A model generated the notes under the pieces. It made no database searches. It was given only the letters and a program-made list of their open reading frames with translations, and was not told the DNA's origin. Of a DNA stretch of 64,000 nucleotides, positions 42,117-50,991 are shown in pieces (the stretch's first letter is position 1; each line of letters starts with the position of its first letter). The position numbers and the translations under genes were made by a program. Source of the DNA: Clostridiales bacterium (lineage in GTDB: Bacteria > Bacillota > Clostridia > Oscillospirales > Acutalibacteraceae); NCBI GenBank assembly GCA_019422525.1, contig JAHZDE010000008.1, forward strand, positions 1 to 64,000, read 5' to 3'.

Positions 42117-42995
42117 TTGAGTCAGCAGGATTTTGTGATTATCACAGATGTTACCACCGATTTTACCCCTGATATGGCCAAAAAACTGGGCGTCGACATT
42201 ATTCCCATGGAATTTATGATTGACGGTGTGAGTTATTTCCACTATCCTGATGGGCGCGAAATGTCCATGAATGCCTTTTATCAGCAGATTAAGGCTGGAA
42301 AAATGCCCACCACCACCCAAATCAATCAGGCTGCGTATCAAAAGCGTTTTACCCCCATTTTAAAAGAGGGGAAAGATATCCTGTATATTTGCTTTTCTTC
42401 CGGCCTGAGCAGCACTTGGCAGAGCTCTTGCCTGGCCGCCCGGGAGCTGGAAGAGGAATTCCCCGGACGCCGTGTGTGCAGTGTGGACTCCCGCTGTGCC
42501 AGCGCCGGAGAGGGATTGCTGGTGCTCTATGCCGTGCGGATGAAGGAACAGGGCGCATCTATGGACGAGATTGCCAAGTGGATTGAAGAAAACCGGGATA
42601 AGGTTTGCCATTGGGTGCTGGTGGATGACTTGAAGCATCTGCACCGTGGCGGAAGACTTCCCGCTGTGGCAGCCGTGGCAGGAATTGCGCTGGGAATTAA
42701 ACCGATTATCCGTGTTACCGAAGAGGGGAAGCTGGAAGCCATCGGCAAGGTTCGCGGCCGGAAAAAGGGCGTGGACTATTTGCTGAAAAAGATTGAGGAA
42801 ACCTGTCCCAATCCCCGGGAGAGCATTATTTGGGTAGTGCATACGGACTGTGAACCGGAAGCTAAGGATTTCTGCAAAACCATTAAATCCATGTACCACC
42901 CCAAGGAACTGTATCTTTCCGAAATCGGTCCTATTATCGGCGCGCATACTGGCCCCAATGTACTGGCTGTAGTGTTTTTGGGCACTCATAAATAA
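42117..42995 (+). CDS. DegV-family fatty-acid-binding protein
   Basis: DegV proteins bind a fatty acid and, as FakB, present it to the kinase FakA. The 292 residues start with FVIITDVTTDFTPDMAKKLG and contain TTTQINQAAYQKRF, CFSSGLSSTWQSS, and the RGGRLPAVAAV and IKPIIRVTEEGKL segments of the lipid-binding fold. No fakA is adjacent. I choose TTG 42117 because AGGAGGG is 6 nt upstream; the 23 earlier in-frame codons have no such signal. Confidence 0.9.
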   Translation: MSQQDFVIITDVTTDFTPDMAKKLGVDIIPMEFMIDGVSYFHYPDGREMSMNAFYQQIKAGKMPTTTQINQAAYQKRFTPILKEGKDILYICFSSGLSSTWQSSCLAARELEEEFPGRRVCSVDSRCASAGEGLLVLYAVRMKEQGASMDEIAKWIEENRDKVCHWVLVDDLKHLHRGGRLPAVAAVAGIALGIKPIIRVTEEGKLEAIGKVRGRKKGVDYLLKKIEETCPNPRESIIWVVHTDCEPEAKDFCKTIKSMYHPKELYLSEIGPIIGAHTGPNVLAVVFLGTHK

Positions 42996-43015
42996 GGGGC
43001 CGAGGAGGAGAAGTT

Positions 43016-43681
43016 ATGCCGTTGTTGTTTGAAAAAGAAAGTAAAATTGTTTGTATCGGCGACTCTATTACCGATTATGATCGGGCAAGACCGTATGGGG
43101 AAGGGCTTGCTGACGGGCTTGGAAAAAGCTATGTGGCGATTGTGGACGGTATGATTAAAGCCGCTACTCCCTGGCGCCACTTACGGATGATCAATATGGG
43201 AGTCAATGGAAATACGATTCGGGATTTGGCTGCCCGGTGGAAAACGGATGTGCTGGATTTGCACCCGGATTATGTTACCGTATTGATTGGGATTAACGAT
43301 GTTTGGCGTCAGTTTGATTGTCCCGAGATGACGGAGGACCATGTGTACCCTATGGAGTATGAAGAGACATATTCCCGTCTGATTCGACAAACGCTGCCGC
43401 AGGTGAGCGGGATGGTGCTGATGACGCCCTATATGCTGGAAAGCAACCGGGTGGACGCTATGCGGGTGAGGATGGATGAATACGGCGCTATTGTCAAAAA
43501 GCTTGCGGAGCGGTATGGGCTGCCCTGTGTGGACTTGCAGAAAGCCTTTGACGAATATCTGGAAGAGTATCATTCCGCTTCGATTAACTGGGACCGGATT
43601 CACCCGAACATTGCCGGACATTGTATCATTGCACGGGCTTTGCTCAGCGGAATCGGATTCCAGTGGGATTCGGAAGAATAA
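43016..43681 (+). CDS. SGNH/GDSL-family hydrolase
   Basis: This 221-residue esterase-fold protein shows all four SGNH blocks: GDSIT with the nucleophilic Ser, the Gly in NMGVNGNTI, the Asn in IGINDVW, and DRIHPN with the Asp/His pair. No signal peptide is seen, so it is probably cytoplasmic; the substrate (acyl or acetyl ester) is unknown. GAGGAGGAG precedes the ATG, 20 nt after degV, so the two form an operon. Confidence 0.9.
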   Translation: MPLLFEKESKIVCIGDSITDYDRARPYGEGLADGLGKSYVAIVDGMIKAATPWRHLRMINMGVNGNTIRDLAARWKTDVLDLHPDYVTVLIGINDVWRQFDCPEMTEDHVYPMEYEETYSRLIRQTLPQVSGMVLMTPYMLESNRVDAMRVRMDEYGAIVKKLAERYGLPCVDLQKAFDEYLEEYHSASINWDRIHPNIAGHCIIARALLSGIGFQWDSEE

Positions 43682-43691
43682 AAACTGTATG

Positions 43692-43735
43692 AAAAGCCAC
43701 CTGGCGGAGAGTGACGTCCGTCGGGTGGCTTTTTG
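43692..43735 (+). terminator. terminator of the degV-SGNH operon
   Basis: AAAAGCCACC...CGGA and TCCG...GGTGGCTTTTT form a stem ending in T. Confidence 0.85.
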
Positions 43736-43736
43736 G

Positions 43737-43765
43737 TTGACAGAAAGAAGAGGGTAGGGTATACT
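43737..43765 (+). promoter_or_regulatory. strong sigma-A promoter of the ZIP transporter
   Basis: TTGACA (perfect, 43737-43742) and TATACT (43760-43765) are 17 bp apart, directly after the preceding terminator. Confidence 0.85.
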
Positions 43766-43821
43766 CAGCATAGAAGGTTAGAAAAAGCTAACAATTTTTG
43801 GTTTGGAAAGGAGAGAAGGGA

Positions 43822-44616
43822 ATGGAAGGAATTTATGCAGCTGCCGTGGGAACACTGCTTCCGTTCTTGATGACAACGCTGGGAGCGGCGATGGTGTTTT
43901 TATTTCGGAAGGAAGTGGGAAGTGGAGTCCAGCGAATCTTTTTGGGATTTGCGGCGGGCGTTATGATAGCGGCGTCTATGTGGGGACTTCTGTCACCGGC
44001 TATTGAAGAGGCGGAAGCGGCAGGACAGCCAGGCTGGATACCAGCCGCAGGTGGATTTGCCCTTGGCGTGCTGTTTTTAATGGCAATGGATGTTATATTG
44101 CCCCATCTGCATCCGGGGTTTCAGGAGCCGGAAGGAATGAGTTCATCCATGCGGCGCAGCACATTGATGATGCTGGCGGTTACCTTGCACAATATCCCGG
44201 AAGGGATGGCCGTGGGGCTGGCGTTTGCTTTGGCTGTACAGCATGGGGGAGAAGGAAGCCTGACTATGGCCTCAGCGCTGGCGCTGTCGGTGGGCATTGG
44301 AATTCAGAACTTTCCCGAAGGCGCGGCGATTTCCCTGCCGCTGCGGAGAGAAGGACTTTCGGTGGGGAAATCCTTCCTGTATGGAAGCCTGTCGGGAATT
44401 GTAGAGCCGATTTTTGGAATTCTGGTAGTGCTGGTAGCTGGAAGTATCCAGCCGCTCATGCCGTGGCTGCTCAGTTTTGCGGCTGGTGCCATGATGTATG
44501 TGGTAGTGGAAGAGCTGATACCCGAGGCCCATTTGGGAGAGCACTCCAACGGCGGTACCATCGCGGTAATGGTGGGATTTTTGCTGATGATGGTGCTGGA
44601 TATTGCTCTGGGATAA
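43822..44616 (+). CDS. ZIP-family divalent metal transporter
   Basis: This 264-residue, eight-helix transporter carries the metal-binding helix motifs LHNIPEGMAVG and IQNFPEGAAIS, plus a later VVEELIPEAH helix. It resembles the GufA/ZupT branch that imports Zn2+, Fe2+ or Mn2+. A cytoplasmic His-containing loop (DVILPHLHPGF) follows the third helix. The ATG at 43822 has GGAGAGAAGG upstream; eight earlier codons are in frame but overlap that signal. It is a single-gene unit. Confidence 0.92.
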   Translation: MEGIYAAAVGTLLPFLMTTLGAAMVFLFRKEVGSGVQRIFLGFAAGVMIAASMWGLLSPAIEEAEAAGQPGWIPAAGGFALGVLFLMAMDVILPHLHPGFQEPEGMSSSMRRSTLMMLAVTLHNIPEGMAVGLAFALAVQHGGEGSLTMASALALSVGIGIQNFPEGAAISLPLRREGLSVGKSFLYGSLSGIVEPIFGILVVLVAGSIQPLMPWLLSFAAGAMMYVVVEELIPEAHLGEHSNGGTIAVMVGFLLMMVLDIALG

Positions 44617-44634
44617 TCAAAAACATAAACAAAC

Positions 44635-44671
44635 AAACCCCTCCCGGCTTTCAAAAACCGGGAGGGGTTTT
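44635..44671. terminator. bidirectional terminator, ZIP gene / prfC
   Basis: AAACCCCTCCCGG pairs with CCGGGAGGGGTTT, flanked by A and T runs, between convergent genes. Confidence 0.9.
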
Positions 44672-44691
44672 CTATGATTGATGGGGATGGT

Positions 44692-46284
44692 TTACCGGCT
44701 GAATTCTGCAAGTTCCAGTGTGGAGTTGTGCTCTTCTGCCCAGCGGATGCTCCACTCGTTGGCAAACAGCAACAGATAGCGGCCCTTCATGTCCTGCACC
44801 TTTCGGGTGTCCGAAGTCAGGTTCAAAGACTTCAGGTCGATTTCCTCGTTTTCAATCCACCGGATGTACTGATAAGGCAGGTTTTCCATGCGGATGTCCA
44901 CGTTATATTCATTTTCCATGCGATATTTAAACACGTCAAATTGCAGCGTACCTACCACGCCCACAATCACTTCTTCCATACCGCTGTTGATGTCTTGGAA
45001 AATCTGGATGGCGCCTTCCTGGGCAATCTGGGTAGTACCTTTGACAAACTGCTTGCGCTTCATAGTGTCCACCTGATGGACGCGGCAGAACAGTTCGGGG
45101 GCAAAGGTGGGGATTCCCTCAAATTTTACCTTCATTCCGGGGGAACAGACCGTGTCGCCGATGGAGAAGATGCCCGGGTCAAACACGCCGATAATATCGC
45201 CGGCATAGGCTTCATCGATGATTTCGCGGCTCTGTGCCATCATCTGCTGGGGCTGGGAGAGCTTCATTTTCCGGCCGCCCTGCACATGCAGAACCTCCAT
45301 GCCCTTCTCAAATTTGCCAGAGCAAATCCGCATAAAAGCAATACGGTCACGGTGCGCTTTGTTCATGTTGGCCTGGATTTTGAATACGAAAGCCGAGAAA
45401 CCTTCGTCGAAGGGGTCCACCACACCGTTCTCCGTTTTACGGGGCAGGGGAGAGCTGGTCAGCTTCAAAAAGCTCTCCAGGAAGGGCTCCACGCCGAAGT
45501 TGGTGAGGGCAGAACCAAAGAACACCGGGGATAGCTTTCCGTGGCGCACCTGGTCGAGGTCAAATTCATAACCGGCCCCGTCCAACAGCTCCACATCGTC
45601 CTGCAAAGTCTGGTACAATTCCTCGCCCAGACGTTCTTTCATGGAAGCGTCGTCCAGTGTAGCCTCAGTCGCTTCCACTTCCCGCTGTCCATTGTTGGCG
45701 GTAAAGGCCAGGATTTCTTTCTTTTCCCGGTCATATACACCCTTGAACTCTTTTCCAGAACCGATAGGCCAGTTCATGGGATAGGTTTTAATGCCCAGCT
45801 CATATTCGATTTCGTCCAGCAAATCATAGGGGTTACGGGCGTCCCGGTCCATCTTGTTGATAAAGGTGAAAATAGGGATATCCCGCAGCAGGCAGACCTT
45901 AAACAGCTTTCGGGTCTGTGCCTCTACGCCCTTGGAAGCGTCAATCACCATCACGGCAGAGTCAGCCGCCATCAGGGTACGATAGGTGTCCTCAGAGAAG
46001 TCCTGGTGGCCGGGAGTATCCAGAATATTGATGCAGAAGCCCTCATACTGGAACTGCATCACAGAAGAGGTAACGGAAATACCGCGCTGTTTTTCAATTT
46101 CCATCCAGTCGGAAACCGCGTGGCGGCTATTCTTTTTTCCCTTGACCGCGCCGGCTAAGGTAATGGCGCCGCCATACAGCAGGAACTTTTCGGTCAGGGT
46201 CGTTTTACCCGCATCGGGGTGGGAGATAATCGCAAAAGTGCGTCTCCGGTTGATTTCATTTTGCATCGCAGGCGTCAGAGCCAA
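44692..46284 (-). CDS. prfC: peptide chain release factor 3
   Basis: RF3 is the GTPase that removes RF1 or RF2 from the ribosome after peptide release. The G domain has SHPDAGKTTLTEK, the switch region KQRGISVTSSVMQF, ILDTPGHQDFSEDTYRTL and FINKMDRDARNP, followed by RF3-type beta-barrel domains. I choose a TTG start at 46284 because GGAGGA lies 6 nt upstream; it gives 530 residues, close to the E. coli 529. An in-frame ATG six codons earlier contains the Shine-Dalgarno and is unlikely. Confidence 0.95.
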   Translation of the reverse strand: MALTPAMQNEINRRRTFAIISHPDAGKTTLTEKFLLYGGAITLAGAVKGKKNSRHAVSDWMEIEKQRGISVTSSVMQFQYEGFCINILDTPGHQDFSEDTYRTLMAADSAVMVIDASKGVEAQTRKLFKVCLLRDIPIFTFINKMDRDARNPYDLLDEIEYELGIKTYPMNWPIGSGKEFKGVYDREKKEILAFTANNGQREVEATEATLDDASMKERLGEELYQTLQDDVELLDGAGYEFDLDQVRHGKLSPVFFGSALTNFGVEPFLESFLKLTSSPLPRKTENGVVDPFDEGFSAFVFKIQANMNKAHRDRIAFMRICSGKFEKGMEVLHVQGGRKMKLSQPQQMMAQSREIIDEAYAGDIIGVFDPGIFSIGDTVCSPGMKVKFEGIPTFAPELFCRVHQVDTMKRKQFVKGTTQIAQEGAIQIFQDINSGMEEVIVGVVGTLQFDVFKYRMENEYNVDIRMENLPYQYIRWIENEEIDLKSLNLTSDTRKVQDMKGRYLLLFANEWSIRWAEEHNSTLELAEFSR

Positions 46285-46337
46285 GGGGATTCCTCCATCC
46301 ATATCGTAATAAAATCATAGTTCACACACAATTTAAT

Positions 46338-46366
46338 AGTATACCATATTTTTCGCTGATTTTCCA
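46338..46366 (-). promoter_or_regulatory. probable promoter of prfC
   Basis: On the minus strand TGGAAA (46366-46361) and an extended -10 TATACT (46343-46338) are 17 bp apart. The -35 box is weak. Confidence 0.45.
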
Positions 46367-46400
46367 GTCATGCCGGTAGATTTTCCCGGCGTCATCAAAG

Positions 46401-46430
46401 AAAAAGCCCGCTTTCCGTGGGAAAACGGGC
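46401..46430 (-). terminator. terminator of the acyltransferase-domain gene
   Basis: On the minus strand GCCCG..TTCC pairs with GGAA..CGGGC and five T follow, just after the stop codon. Confidence 0.85.
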
Positions 46431-46435
46431 ATCAT

Positions 46436-47251
46436 TCAAAACGTTCTTGGAAACATTCCGCAGCCGGCGCCAATGGTACCGCCGCTGAGAAGGAGCGCCT
46501 TCGCCTTCTTTTGCAGGCTGGTATGCTCGGGCAGGTCTTCATAGCGCACAGTTTCGGGCACCTGGAACAGCCATTCCAGAAATCCCAAATCGCCGGAATC
46601 CTCCCTTATATCCTGAAAACGGCTCTGAAAGGCCAGAATCCGGGAAGAGGAGGGCAGCAGGGTTTTCAATACCGGGGACAGCAGCCAGGAAGAACAGACA
46701 TACCGGGTATACGGATAAGCCGGAAAGTACGTGCGGAAAAAGCCGTCTGCCTGTTTCAGCGAAGCGTCTACCGATGATTGGGAAAGGTCTGCGTCTGAAG
46801 GAATGTGCAGACAGATGGTCTTTTCTCCCTGGAAGGTAAGAAATTCATATTCCAGCGCGCCAATGCGGAATAGGGAAAGGCTCAGCTGTCGCCAAGCCCA
46901 CCAGCCTCTATCAAAGGCAAGGTCCCCGGTCTTTTCCAAACACTCCCCAATAAATCGGGAAAAGCATTTCATGGTATCCACAAAAACTTTATCGGGAATC
47001 CCTAATTCCCGATATTTTTCCAGGGTGTGACAGGCGCAAAGCAGCTGGCAATACAGCATTTTCACGCCGTCCTTATCTTCTCCCAAAGCATCCCGAAGCT
47101 GATGATAGGCATCTTCGGCAGTTTCCCGCTCCAAAAGCTGTTGAAAGAGACCTTCCAGCGATACCGTCTCTATCTCACACACGTTTTTTTCCAGCTTCTT
47201 TACCATTTCAGGCTGTAACTCAATCAGCCTGCACAAGGTTTCAAACTCCAT
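46436..47251 (-). CDS. acyltransferase-domain protein (NAT_N/GNAT_C type)
   Basis: This 271-residue protein resembles the Clostridia family annotated as acyltransferase domain-containing, with an N-terminal helical NAT_N-like part and a C-terminal GNAT-like part. Visible features are RGWWAWRQLSLSLFRIGALEYEF and the ICLHIPSDADLS segment. No canonical acetyl-CoA loop is obvious to me, so activity is uncertain. The ATG at 47251 has GGAGGAG 3 nt upstream; an ATG four codons earlier overlaps that signal. It lies 27 nt downstream of the purF-like gene and is probably co-transcribed. Confidence 0.7.
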   Translation of the reverse strand: MEFETLCRLIELQPEMVKKLEKNVCEIETVSLEGLFQQLLERETAEDAYHQLRDALGEDKDGVKMLYCQLLCACHTLEKYRELGIPDKVFVDTMKCFSRFIGECLEKTGDLAFDRGWWAWRQLSLSLFRIGALEYEFLTFQGEKTICLHIPSDADLSQSSVDASLKQADGFFRTYFPAYPYTRYVCSSWLLSPVLKTLLPSSSRILAFQSRFQDIREDSGDLGFLEWLFQVPETVRYEDLPEHTSLQKKAKALLLSGGTIGAGCGMFPRTF

Positions 47252-47278
47252 ATACTCCTCCATTATGTGCTGTCTGTC

Positions 47279-48682
47279 TTATTCCTTGCCGTCCCAGCAA
47301 TAGGTGCACAGCTTGCAGCGGTCAATGCCCACAGACTCCATCAAGTCGTCCAGGCGATGATACCGCAGAGAAGTAAAGTGCAGCTTCTGGCGGATTCTCT
47401 CCAGCATTTCCTTATATTCCTGGCTCTCCGGGTCGGCATAGGGGGTAAGATCTACATTTTCGCTGCCGGTCATTTCCTTAATCACACGGCGGGTAATCAA
47501 ATCCATTTCGGAAGTGGAGCGGGAGAAGTTCAGATATTTACAGCCATACAGCAGCGGCGGGCAGGCAGGACGCACATGCACTTCTTTTGCACCGCTGTTA
47601 TACAGGAACTGAGTGGTTTCGCCCAGCTGGGTACCGCGGACAATGGAGTCGTCAATGAGCAGCAGGCTTTTGCCGTCAATCAGTTCGTGTACGGGGATCA
47701 GCTTCATTTTGGCAATCAAATCCCGGCGGCTCTGCACGGTGGGCATAAAGGAGCGGGGCCAAGTGGGCGTGTATTTGATAAACGGACGGGTGAAAGGAAT
47801 CCCGGAAGCGTTGGAATAACCAACTGCATGGGCAATACCGGAATCAGGCACACCGGCAACCGTATCGGGGTGAGCGTCGTCCCGCTTAGCCAGCAGTGCG
47901 CCACAATTATACCGCATTTGTTCCACGCTGACACCCTCATAAGAGGAGGACGGATACCCATAGTAGACCCACAGGAAGGTGCAGATTTTCATATCCTTGC
48001 CGGGCTGTACCAGTGTGACTACGCCTTCGGGGGTAATCATATCAATTTCACCGGGGCCAAGCTCTTTTTCGTGGGTATATTCCAGGTTCAGATAGGCAAA
48101 GTTTTCAAAAGAAACACAGTAGCTGCCCTCTTTTTTGCCCACGCATACCGGGGTACGGCCCAGTTTGTCACGGGCGGCCAGAATTCCCTTGGGGGTAAGC
48201 AGCAGCATGGTCATGGAGCCGTCAATAATCTCCTGGGCATACTGGATGCCTTCAATCAAATTTTCCTTTTGATTGATAATAGCAGCTACCAGCTCGGTAG
48301 TATTGATATCTCCGCCGCTCATTTCGAGGAAATGGGCATGTCCGGTGGTGAAAATCTGCTGGACGATTTCATCCAGATTGTTGATTTTACCGACAGTGGA
48401 GATGGCATAGGTGCCGTGGTGGGAACGAACAATCAAGGGCTGAGGCTCATAGTCAGAGATACAGCCGATGCCCAAGTTGCCGTGCATTTCGCTGAAGTCC
48501 TTGTCGAACTTGGTGCGGAAGGGGGCGTTCTCGATATTATGTATCGCCCGGTTGAAGCCCTCCTCCCTGCTGTATACTGCCATACCGGCCCGGCGGGTTC
48601 CCAGATGGGAATGATAGTCGGTGCCGAAGAACAGGTCAAACATGCAGTCGTTTTTCGAAGCTACTCCAAAGTATCCGCTCAT
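47279..48682 (-). CDS. purF: amidophosphoribosyltransferase homologue with Ser in place of the catalytic Cys
   Basis: PurF makes phosphoribosylamine from PRPP and glutamine. The PRPP loop LLLIDDSIVRGTQL, TKYTPTWPRS-like (IKYTPTWPRSF) and the late CKLCTYC cysteines are present in this 467-residue protein. However, the N terminus reads MSGYFGVAS: the residue that should be the processed N-terminal Cys of the Ntn-glutaminase is Ser2. Glutamine hydrolysis should be impaired or lost, leaving ammonia-dependent synthesis or another role. I recall similar MSG-type homologues in other anaerobes, so it is probably a paralogous subgroup rather than a sequencing error. No other pur gene is in the window. 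Confidence 0.85.
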   Translation of the reverse strand: MSGYFGVASKNDCMFDLFFGTDYHSHLGTRRAGMAVYSREEGFNRAIHNIENAPFRTKFDKDFSEMHGNLGIGCISDYEPQPLIVRSHHGTYAISTVGKINNLDEIVQQIFTTGHAHFLEMSGGDINTTELVAAIINQKENLIEGIQYAQEIIDGSMTMLLLTPKGILAARDKLGRTPVCVGKKEGSYCVSFENFAYLNLEYTHEKELGPGEIDMITPEGVVTLVQPGKDMKICTFLWVYYGYPSSSYEGVSVEQMRYNCGALLAKRDDAHPDTVAGVPDSGIAHAVGYSNASGIPFTRPFIKYTPTWPRSFMPTVQSRRDLIAKMKLIPVHELIDGKSLLLIDDSIVRGTQLGETTQFLYNSGAKEVHVRPACPPLLYGCKYLNFSRSTSEMDLITRRVIKEMTGSENVDLTPYADPESQEYKEMLERIRQKLHFTSLRYHRLDDLMESVGIDRCKLCTYCWDGKE

Positions 48683-48795
48683 AGATTCCTCCGTTTTTGT
48701 CCCGGCCGTTTTTCAGCGGCCTTGTTTTCTTTTCTTTCTATCAATCATAAACAGCAAAAAGCCGTTTATCAGCATGGAATGTAACAAAAAGCATC

Positions 48796-49299
48796 TTAGC
48801 GTTTGATTCTAACATAATACTTATCTGAATCTTCGTGGTGGATCGTTCCACCGTTTTTCAGCATCACACGCAAAGAAGCAGGATTATCCTTGTTGACGCA
48901 CAAATAAACTTCCTCTTCTGGAATGATTTCTGCGGCCTTTTGCAGAAGAAGGCGAAGTCCGGTTGTAGCATAGCCTTTTCCGCGAAATCCTTCCCGAATA
49001 CTGTAGCCGATATGGCCAGCGCCGTTCACTAAAGAGGGGCAAAGGTAATGACGGAGCCGGAACCACCCTACAATGATATCATCGTCCCAAAGCAGGTAGT
49101 GGGTCTGCGGTACATATCCTTCCGGCAAATCTATTCCCTGTCCCTGACAAATCAGCGGTTGTAAAACGGCTGTCTCAAAGTTTTCGCGAGGAGCGTCATA
49201 ATAGTCGTTTAAAAAACCATTTTCATCTGCGGGTACAGAAACGATATATTGATATTCTTTCTCTGCATCCTGCAAATTGAGTTCTTTCAAAAAAACCAT
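48796..49299 (-). CDS. GNAT-family N-acetyltransferase
   Basis: This 167-residue GNAT has the acetyl-CoA-binding segment GYSIREGFRGKGYATTGLRLL (R/Q-x-x-G-x-G/A type: RGKGYA) and the late strand YLCVNKDNPASLRVMLKNGG. The substrate is unknown. The start at 49299 has AGGAGA 9 nt upstream, inside the end of murC, and lies 2 nt after the murC stop, so translation is coupled. Confidence 0.9.
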   Translation of the reverse strand: MVFLKELNLQDAEKEYQYIVSVPADENGFLNDYYDAPRENFETAVLQPLICQGQGIDLPEGYVPQTHYLLWDDDIIVGWFRLRHYLCPSLVNGAGHIGYSIREGFRGKGYATTGLRLLLQKAAEIIPEEEVYLCVNKDNPASLRVMLKNGGTIHHEDSDKYYVRIKR

Positions 49300-49300
49300 A

Positions 49301-50680
49301 TCAGGCTTTCTCCTGATACCGCTTGACAATCAGGTTGGCGCACTTGTAAATATCGCCGCCGCCAAGGGTCAGAATCAAATCGCCAGGCTGTGCTTTTTCC
49401 ATCACATAGTCTGCAATCTTTTCAAAAGAATCGAACCAGCAGCTGCCCGGTACCTTTGCCGCCAAATCGCTGGTGTGGATGCCATAGATGTTCTCTTCCC
49501 GAACCGGCAGGATTTCGGTCATCACCACATGGTCGGGAATGGAGAGGGCTTTTGCAAAATCGTCCAGCAAGAGATAGGTGCGGGAGAAGGTGTGAGGCTG
49601 GAACACCGCCCAAACCTCGTGAAATCCCATGTTCATAGCCGCGGTAAGGGTAGCGGTCAGCTCGGTGGGATGGTGGGCAAAATCGTCAGCAACGGTCACG
49701 CCGTTAAAGTGGCCCAGCACCTCGAACCGGCGGTGTACACCGGTAAAAGCGTGGAGACCCTTGGCAATTTCTTCTGCCGGTACGCCCATTTGGTCGGCCA
49801 CTGCGGCAGCGGCCAGGGCGTTGAAAATATTGTGGCGGCCAGGTACCGAAAGCTCAACACGGCACAGGGGCTGCCCCTTCTTCATCAGGGTAAACTCTTC
49901 TCTTGCACCCTTGGTGTCGGCAATTTCAGCAGCGGAATAATCATTGCTGCTCTCAAAGCCGAAAGTGATGATTTTTGCATGGGTAAGGCCTTCCACCGCT
50001 TTCAGACTGTTGGCGTCGTCGCCGTTGACAATCAGCAGACGGCTGGTCTGGCGGGCAAACTGGCGGAAGGATTTGATGATATTTTCCACATTTTTGAAGT
50101 AATCCAGATGGTCGGCATCAATATTCAAAATGACGGAAATCGCCGGATGCAGCTGCAAAAAGGTATCCACATATTCGCAGGCTTCGCAGACCATAATATC
50201 CGATTTACCTGCCCGGCCATTGCTGCCGATCAGGGGAAGTTTGCCGCCGATTACGGCACTGGGGTTCCGGCCGGCACTGAGAAGCAGCTGGGTAATCATG
50301 CCGGTGGTGGTGGTTTTGCCGTGGGTACCGGAAATGGCAATGGAATCATCATACCGGTCAGTTACCATTCCCAGCATGACAGAACGCTCCACAGTAGGAA
50401 TTCCCTGCTCTCTGGCGGCGACCAGTTCAGGGTTGTCCTGCTTGACAGCAGCGGTATAAACCACCAGCTCGGCGCCCTGAATATTTTCGGCGCGATGGCC
50501 CATGTGAACGGGAATTCCATAGCCGCGCACACGCTCCAAAGTATCCGATTCATTCATGTCGGAGCCGGTAATGACAAAACCCTTGTGGAAAAGGATTTCC
50601 GCAAGGGGGCACATACCGGAGCCGCCGATTCCGACAAAATGGATATGCTTTACGGAATCCAGCAAACGAGAAGTATCCAT
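49301..50680 (-). CDS. murC: UDP-N-acetylmuramate--L-alanine ligase
   Basis: MurC adds L-Ala to UDP-MurNAc in cytoplasmic peptidoglycan synthesis. The 459 residues show HFVGIGGSGMCPLAEIL at the N terminus, the ATP loop SGTHGKTTTTGMI, the HPTELTATL segment and the C-terminal VMTEILPVREEN domain. AAGGAG is 9 nt before the ATG at 50680. The gene stands apart from any mur/fts cluster, which is usual for murC in Firmicutes. Confidence 0.96.
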   Translation of the reverse strand: MDTSRLLDSVKHIHFVGIGGSGMCPLAEILFHKGFVITGSDMNESDTLERVRGYGIPVHMGHRAENIQGAELVVYTAAVKQDNPELVAAREQGIPTVERSVMLGMVTDRYDDSIAISGTHGKTTTTGMITQLLLSAGRNPSAVIGGKLPLIGSNGRAGKSDIMVCEACEYVDTFLQLHPAISVILNIDADHLDYFKNVENIIKSFRQFARQTSRLLIVNGDDANSLKAVEGLTHAKIITFGFESSNDYSAAEIADTKGAREEFTLMKKGQPLCRVELSVPGRHNIFNALAAAAVADQMGVPAEEIAKGLHAFTGVHRRFEVLGHFNGVTVADDFAHHPTELTATLTAAMNMGFHEVWAVFQPHTFSRTYLLLDDFAKALSIPDHVVMTEILPVREENIYGIHTSDLAAKVPGSCWFDSFEKIADYVMEKAQPGDLILTLGGGDIYKCANLIVKRYQEKA

Positions 50681-50701
50681 AGCTTCCAACTCCTTTTATA
50701 T

Positions 50702-50760
50702 AGGGGACCCCGATAGAGGGGTTCCTGCAATTTACATTGACAGGCGGGAGAAAGCTCCCG
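50702..50760 (-). other. two hairpins in the murC leader
   Basis: CGGGAG/CTCCCG with a 4-nt loop (50745-50760) and an AGG-ACCCC/GGGGT-CCT stem (50702-50726) lie between murC and its upstream A+T-rich region. The second ends about 22 nt before the start codon. There is no T run. The rest of the 311-nt gap holds A+T-rich sequence and, near its end, the dpaA promoter. Confidence 0.45.
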
Positions 50761-50869
50761 ATAAAAACACACTATCTCTATTATATTGCGTAAAGCTGTC
50801 AAAATAAACACCTAAATTGATTTTTGGCAAAAACCGCTATTTTTTTCACCTTTTTCGGGAATGTACTTC

Positions 50870-50896
50870 ACACTCCGAAACCACTTTCCATATTAT
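50870..50896 (+). promoter_or_regulatory. candidate sigma-K promoter of dpaAB
   Basis: CATATTAT (50889-50896) fits the CATANNNT -10 element of mother-cell sigma factors. AC at 50870-50871 lies 17 bp upstream, as in sigma-K promoters. In B. subtilis the spoVF (dpaAB) operon is sigma-K dependent. Confidence 0.5.
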
Positions 50897-50991
50897 GAGA
50901 GAGAACGGGAGCAGGTGTTTCCAAAACAGGGGGCCTTTTCCGCGCAAGGGTTCCCGCTGCTTCCGGCTGCGCGGAGAAACGGCGGCGATTT

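Noticed and set aside
44674..45534. A 286-codon plus-strand frame opposite prfC
   Set aside because: Antisense shadow of a confidently identified RF3 gene; no start signal.
50765..50815. TTGACA and TATAAT on the minus strand upstream of murC
   Set aside because: Both hexamers are perfect but only 11 bp apart, too close for a sigma-A promoter, so I did not call it.
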